Shown in pieces: positions 16,632-18,401 of a stretch of 18,401 bases of DNA (within the stretch, counting starts at the first letter, position 1; every line of letters begins with the position of its first letter). Made by a program: the position numbers and the translations under genes. The DNA lies in NCBI GenBank assembly GCA_946480605.1, contig CAMLKW010000069.1, forward strand, positions 1 to 18,401. Direction: 5' to 3'. The notes under the pieces are model-generated. The model was not told the origin of the DNA. It did no database searches and was given only the letters and a program-made list of their open reading frames with translations. The DNA comes from an uncultured Roseateles sp. GTDB taxonomy: Bacteria > Pseudomonadota > Gammaproteobacteria > Burkholderiales > Burkholderiaceae.

Positions 16632-16635
16632 TTCC

Positions 16636-17928
16636 ATGCCCGGCATCCTCATCCTCGACGACGACCCCGACGTGGCGCTGGCCGCGCGGCTCGCGCTGCG
16701 CCGGCTCGGCGCCGTGGCCGTGCGCCACACGCCCGCCGAGCTGCCCGCCGCGCTGGACGAGACCCGACCCGACGTGCTGCTGCTGGACATGAACTTCGCG
16801 CCCGGCGCCAGCGACGGCGCGGCGGGGCTGGCGCTGCTGCGCGAGGTGGTAGCTCGCCGCGATGCACCGGCGGTCATCGTCATGACCGCCTATGCCGAGG
16901 TGGACCTGGCCGTGCAGGCGCTGAAGGCCGGCGCGGTGGACTTCATCACCAAGCCCTGGGCCAACGACCGCCTCGTCGCCTGCGTGCAGGCCGCGCTGGC
17001 GCGGCGCGCCCCGGCGCCCGCGGTCGGTGAACTGCTGGGCGAATCCGCCGCGATGCAGTCGCTGCGCGCGCAGATCGCGCAGGTGGGCGCCAGCGAGGCC
17101 AGCGTGCTCATCCTCGGCGAGAACGGCGTGGGCAAGGAGCTGGTGGCACGCGCACTGCACCGCGCCTCGCCGCGTGCACAGGGCCCGCTGCTCGCGGTGG
17201 ACATGGGCTCGCTGCCCGAGGCGCTGGTGGAGAGCGAGCTGTTCGGCCACAGGCGCGGCAGCTTCACCGATGCGCGCGAGTCGCGCCCGGGCCGCTTCGT
17301 CGCGGCGGCGGGCGGCACGCTGTTCCTGGACGAGATCGGCAACCTGCCGTTGCCGCAGCAGGCCAAGCTGCTGGCCGCGCTGGAGCGCCGCGAGGTGACG
17401 CCGCTGGGCAGCGACCGGCCCGTGGCGGTGGACGTGCGCGTGCTGGCCGCCACCAACGTGGCGGAGGCCGAGCTGTTCGACGCGCGGCGCTTCCGCCCCG
17501 ACCTGCTGTACCGCCTGAACACCGTGGTGCTGCGCGTGCCGCCGCTGCGCGAGCGCGGTGCGGCCGACATCGCGCTGCTGCTGCGCCACTACCTGGCGCA
17601 GTTCGCCAGGCGCGTGGTCGAGCTGACGCCGGATGCGCTCGCGCGCCTCGCCGCCTACCGCTGGCCCGGCAACGTGCGCGAGCTGCGCCAGGCCTGCGAG
17701 CGCGCGACGCTGCTGGCGCGCGGGCCGGTGCTCGGCTTCGCGGATTTCGGCCTGCCCGAGCTGGCCGCACCCGCCCCGGCCGAGCCCGGGCTGGACCTCG
17801 CCCAGCGCGAGCGCGAGGCCGTGCAGGCGGCGCTGGCCCAGGCCGACGGCAACATCAGCCAGGCCGCCAAGCTGCTGGGCGTCAGCCGCGCGGCGCTGTA
17901 CCGGCGGCTGGACAAGCATGGTCTCTGA
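16636..17928 (+). CDS. NtrC-family sigma-54-dependent response regulator
   Basis: The 430-residue activator is the output half of a two-component system. The receiver domain (about 1-122) has the acidic pocket DDD (8-10), phospho-acceptor D51 in LLLDMNF, T84 and K106. The AAA+ domain (about 131-365) has Walker A GENGVGKE (161-168), Walker B GGTLFLDEIG (226-235) and arginines in the FRPDLLYRLN and PPLRER segments. The sigma-54 contact loop reads GSFTDA (208-213) instead of GAFTGA, keeping the key F and T. A Fis-type helix-turn-helix ends the protein (DGNISQAAKLLGVSRAALYRRL, roughly 404-425). Start ATG 16636 places the receiver at the N-terminus; an upstream extension would run through the activator sites. 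It is divergent from the ABC operon and overlaps the kinase gene by 11 bases. Its likely target is the sigma-54 promoter at 16494-16509. Confidence 0.95.
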   Translation: MPGILILDDDPDVALAARLALRRLGAVAVRHTPAELPAALDETRPDVLLLDMNFAPGASDGAAGLALLREVVARRDAPAVIVMTAYAEVDLAVQALKAGAVDFITKPWANDRLVACVQAALARRAPAPAVGELLGESAAMQSLRAQIAQVGASEASVLILGENGVGKELVARALHRASPRAQGPLLAVDMGSLPEALVESELFGHRRGSFTDARESRPGRFVAAAGGTLFLDEIGNLPLPQQAKLLAALERREVTPLGSDRPVAVDVRVLAATNVAEAELFDARRFRPDLLYRLNTVVLRVPPLRERGAADIALLLRHYLAQFARRVVELTPDALARLAAYRWPGNVRELRQACERATLLARGPVLGFADFGLPELAAPAPAEPGLDLAQREREAVQAALAQADGNISQAAKLLGVSRAALYRRLDKHGL

Positions 17929-18401
17929 CCCGGTCCGCGCCGCCGCCGCCGCGCTGCTGTTGGCCGCCGGCGCGGCCGGTGCCGTGGCCACGCAGGATTC
18001 GCCCCGCCTGCTCGTCGCCTGCGTGCTGGCCGCCCTCGCCGCGGCGGGCTGGGGCGGTGCCGCGCTGCACCGGCTGGCCCACCGACCCAGCCCGCCGCCC
18101 GCCGAGCCACCGCCGCCGCCACGGCCCGACCTGGACGCCGCGCTGGAACACGCGCCGCTGGCGCTGTGGCGCCTGACCACGGGCGCGCCGCCGCTGGCGC
18201 TGAACACCGCCGCGCGCCGCCTCGTCGCGCCCGGCCGCGCCGTCGAACCGTCGGCCCTGCTCGCGCTGCTGGACGCCGAGCCGGGCCGGCGCGTCGTCAC
18301 GCTGCCGACCGAACACGGCCAGGAGCGCGCGGTGCTGGCCGTGTCGGCCCTGACCGTGCAGGGCCAGGCCTGGCGGCTGGCCGCGCTGGCGCCCATCGAG
18401 T
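17918..18401 (+). CDS. Membrane sensor histidine kinase, N-terminal part (cut by right edge)
   Basis: 161 residues are visible. The ATG at 17918 lies inside the end of the activator gene, overlapping its stop by 11 bases, so translation is probably coupled. Two hydrophobic helices (about 6-24 and 31-52) are separated by only about six residues, leaving almost no periplasmic sensor. A proline-rich linker (about 58-70) follows, then a PAS-like cytoplasmic region (about 71-161; DAALEHAPLALWRL, LALNTAARRLV, RLAALAPIE). This matches the front of NtrY-like kinases that partner sigma-54 regulators. The HisKA and ATPase domains would lie beyond the edge, so the kinase call rests on context and this N-terminal pattern. 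Signal sensing may be within the membrane or cytoplasm. Confidence 0.75.
   Translation, partial: MVSDPVRAAAAALLLAAGAAGAVATQDSPRLLVACVLAALAAAGWGGAALHRLAHRPSPPPAEPPPPPRPDLDAALEHAPLALWRLTTGAPPLALNTAARRLVAPGRAVEPSALLALLDAEPGRRVVTLPTEHGQERAVLAVSALTVQGQAWRLAALAPIE

Overview
The window is very GC-rich (roughly 70% by eye), with strong G/C bias at codon third positions and long spurious antisense reading frames. The gene types fit a betaproteobacterium of the order Burkholderiales, probably near Roseateles, Pelomonas or Rubrivivax. This is inferred from composition and protein resemblance, not from a marker gene. No tRNA, rRNA, CRISPR array, insertion sequence or phage gene was seen. Coding density is high, and no gap between genes exceeds about 155 bases.

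Left part (1-6035). A Tat-exported molybdenum hydroxylase large subunit (minus strand, cut by the left edge) lies downstream of rlhA (minus strand), the U32-family enzyme that hydroxylates cytidine 2501 of 23S rRNA. Divergent from rlhA is a methyl-accepting chemotaxis protein (plus strand). The 102-base divergent spacer holds a perfect 16-bp dyad. The chemoreceptor converges on a large membrane diguanylate cyclase (minus strand), with a small GC-rich hairpin between the two stop codons.

Right part (6036-18401). The diguanylate cyclase has a signal peptide, a periplasmic beta-propeller, a Y_Y_Y domain, one membrane helix and a GGDEF domain. It lies 114 bases downstream of, and on the same strand as, a five-gene ABC-transporter operon. 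In transcription order that operon is two tandemly duplicated 8-helix MacB/FtsX-type permeases, an HlyD/MacA-type adaptor, a LolD/MacB-type ATPase, and a short membrane-protein frame that appears broken by a one-base frameshift. Divergent from the operon are an NtrC-family sigma-54 activator and, overlapping it by 11 bases, a membrane histidine kinase cut by the right edge.

The most interesting element is the 153-base divergent control region (16483-16635). It has a near-perfect sigma-54 -24/-12 promoter facing the permease operon (16494-16509). Two dyads of the type GTCCG-N4-CGGAC lie 23 bp apart (centres about 16558.5 and 16581.5), 63-87 bp upstream of the -12 element. A further dyad lies in between. 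The layout supports a self-contained circuit: kinase to phospho-activator to tandem upstream sites to sigma-54 polymerase to a tripartite-type efflux or envelope-stress ABC pump. The sigma-54 site is so close to the first permease ATG that the transcript would be leaderless or nearly so. The substrate and inducing signal cannot be read from the sequence, and no outer-membrane channel gene is present.
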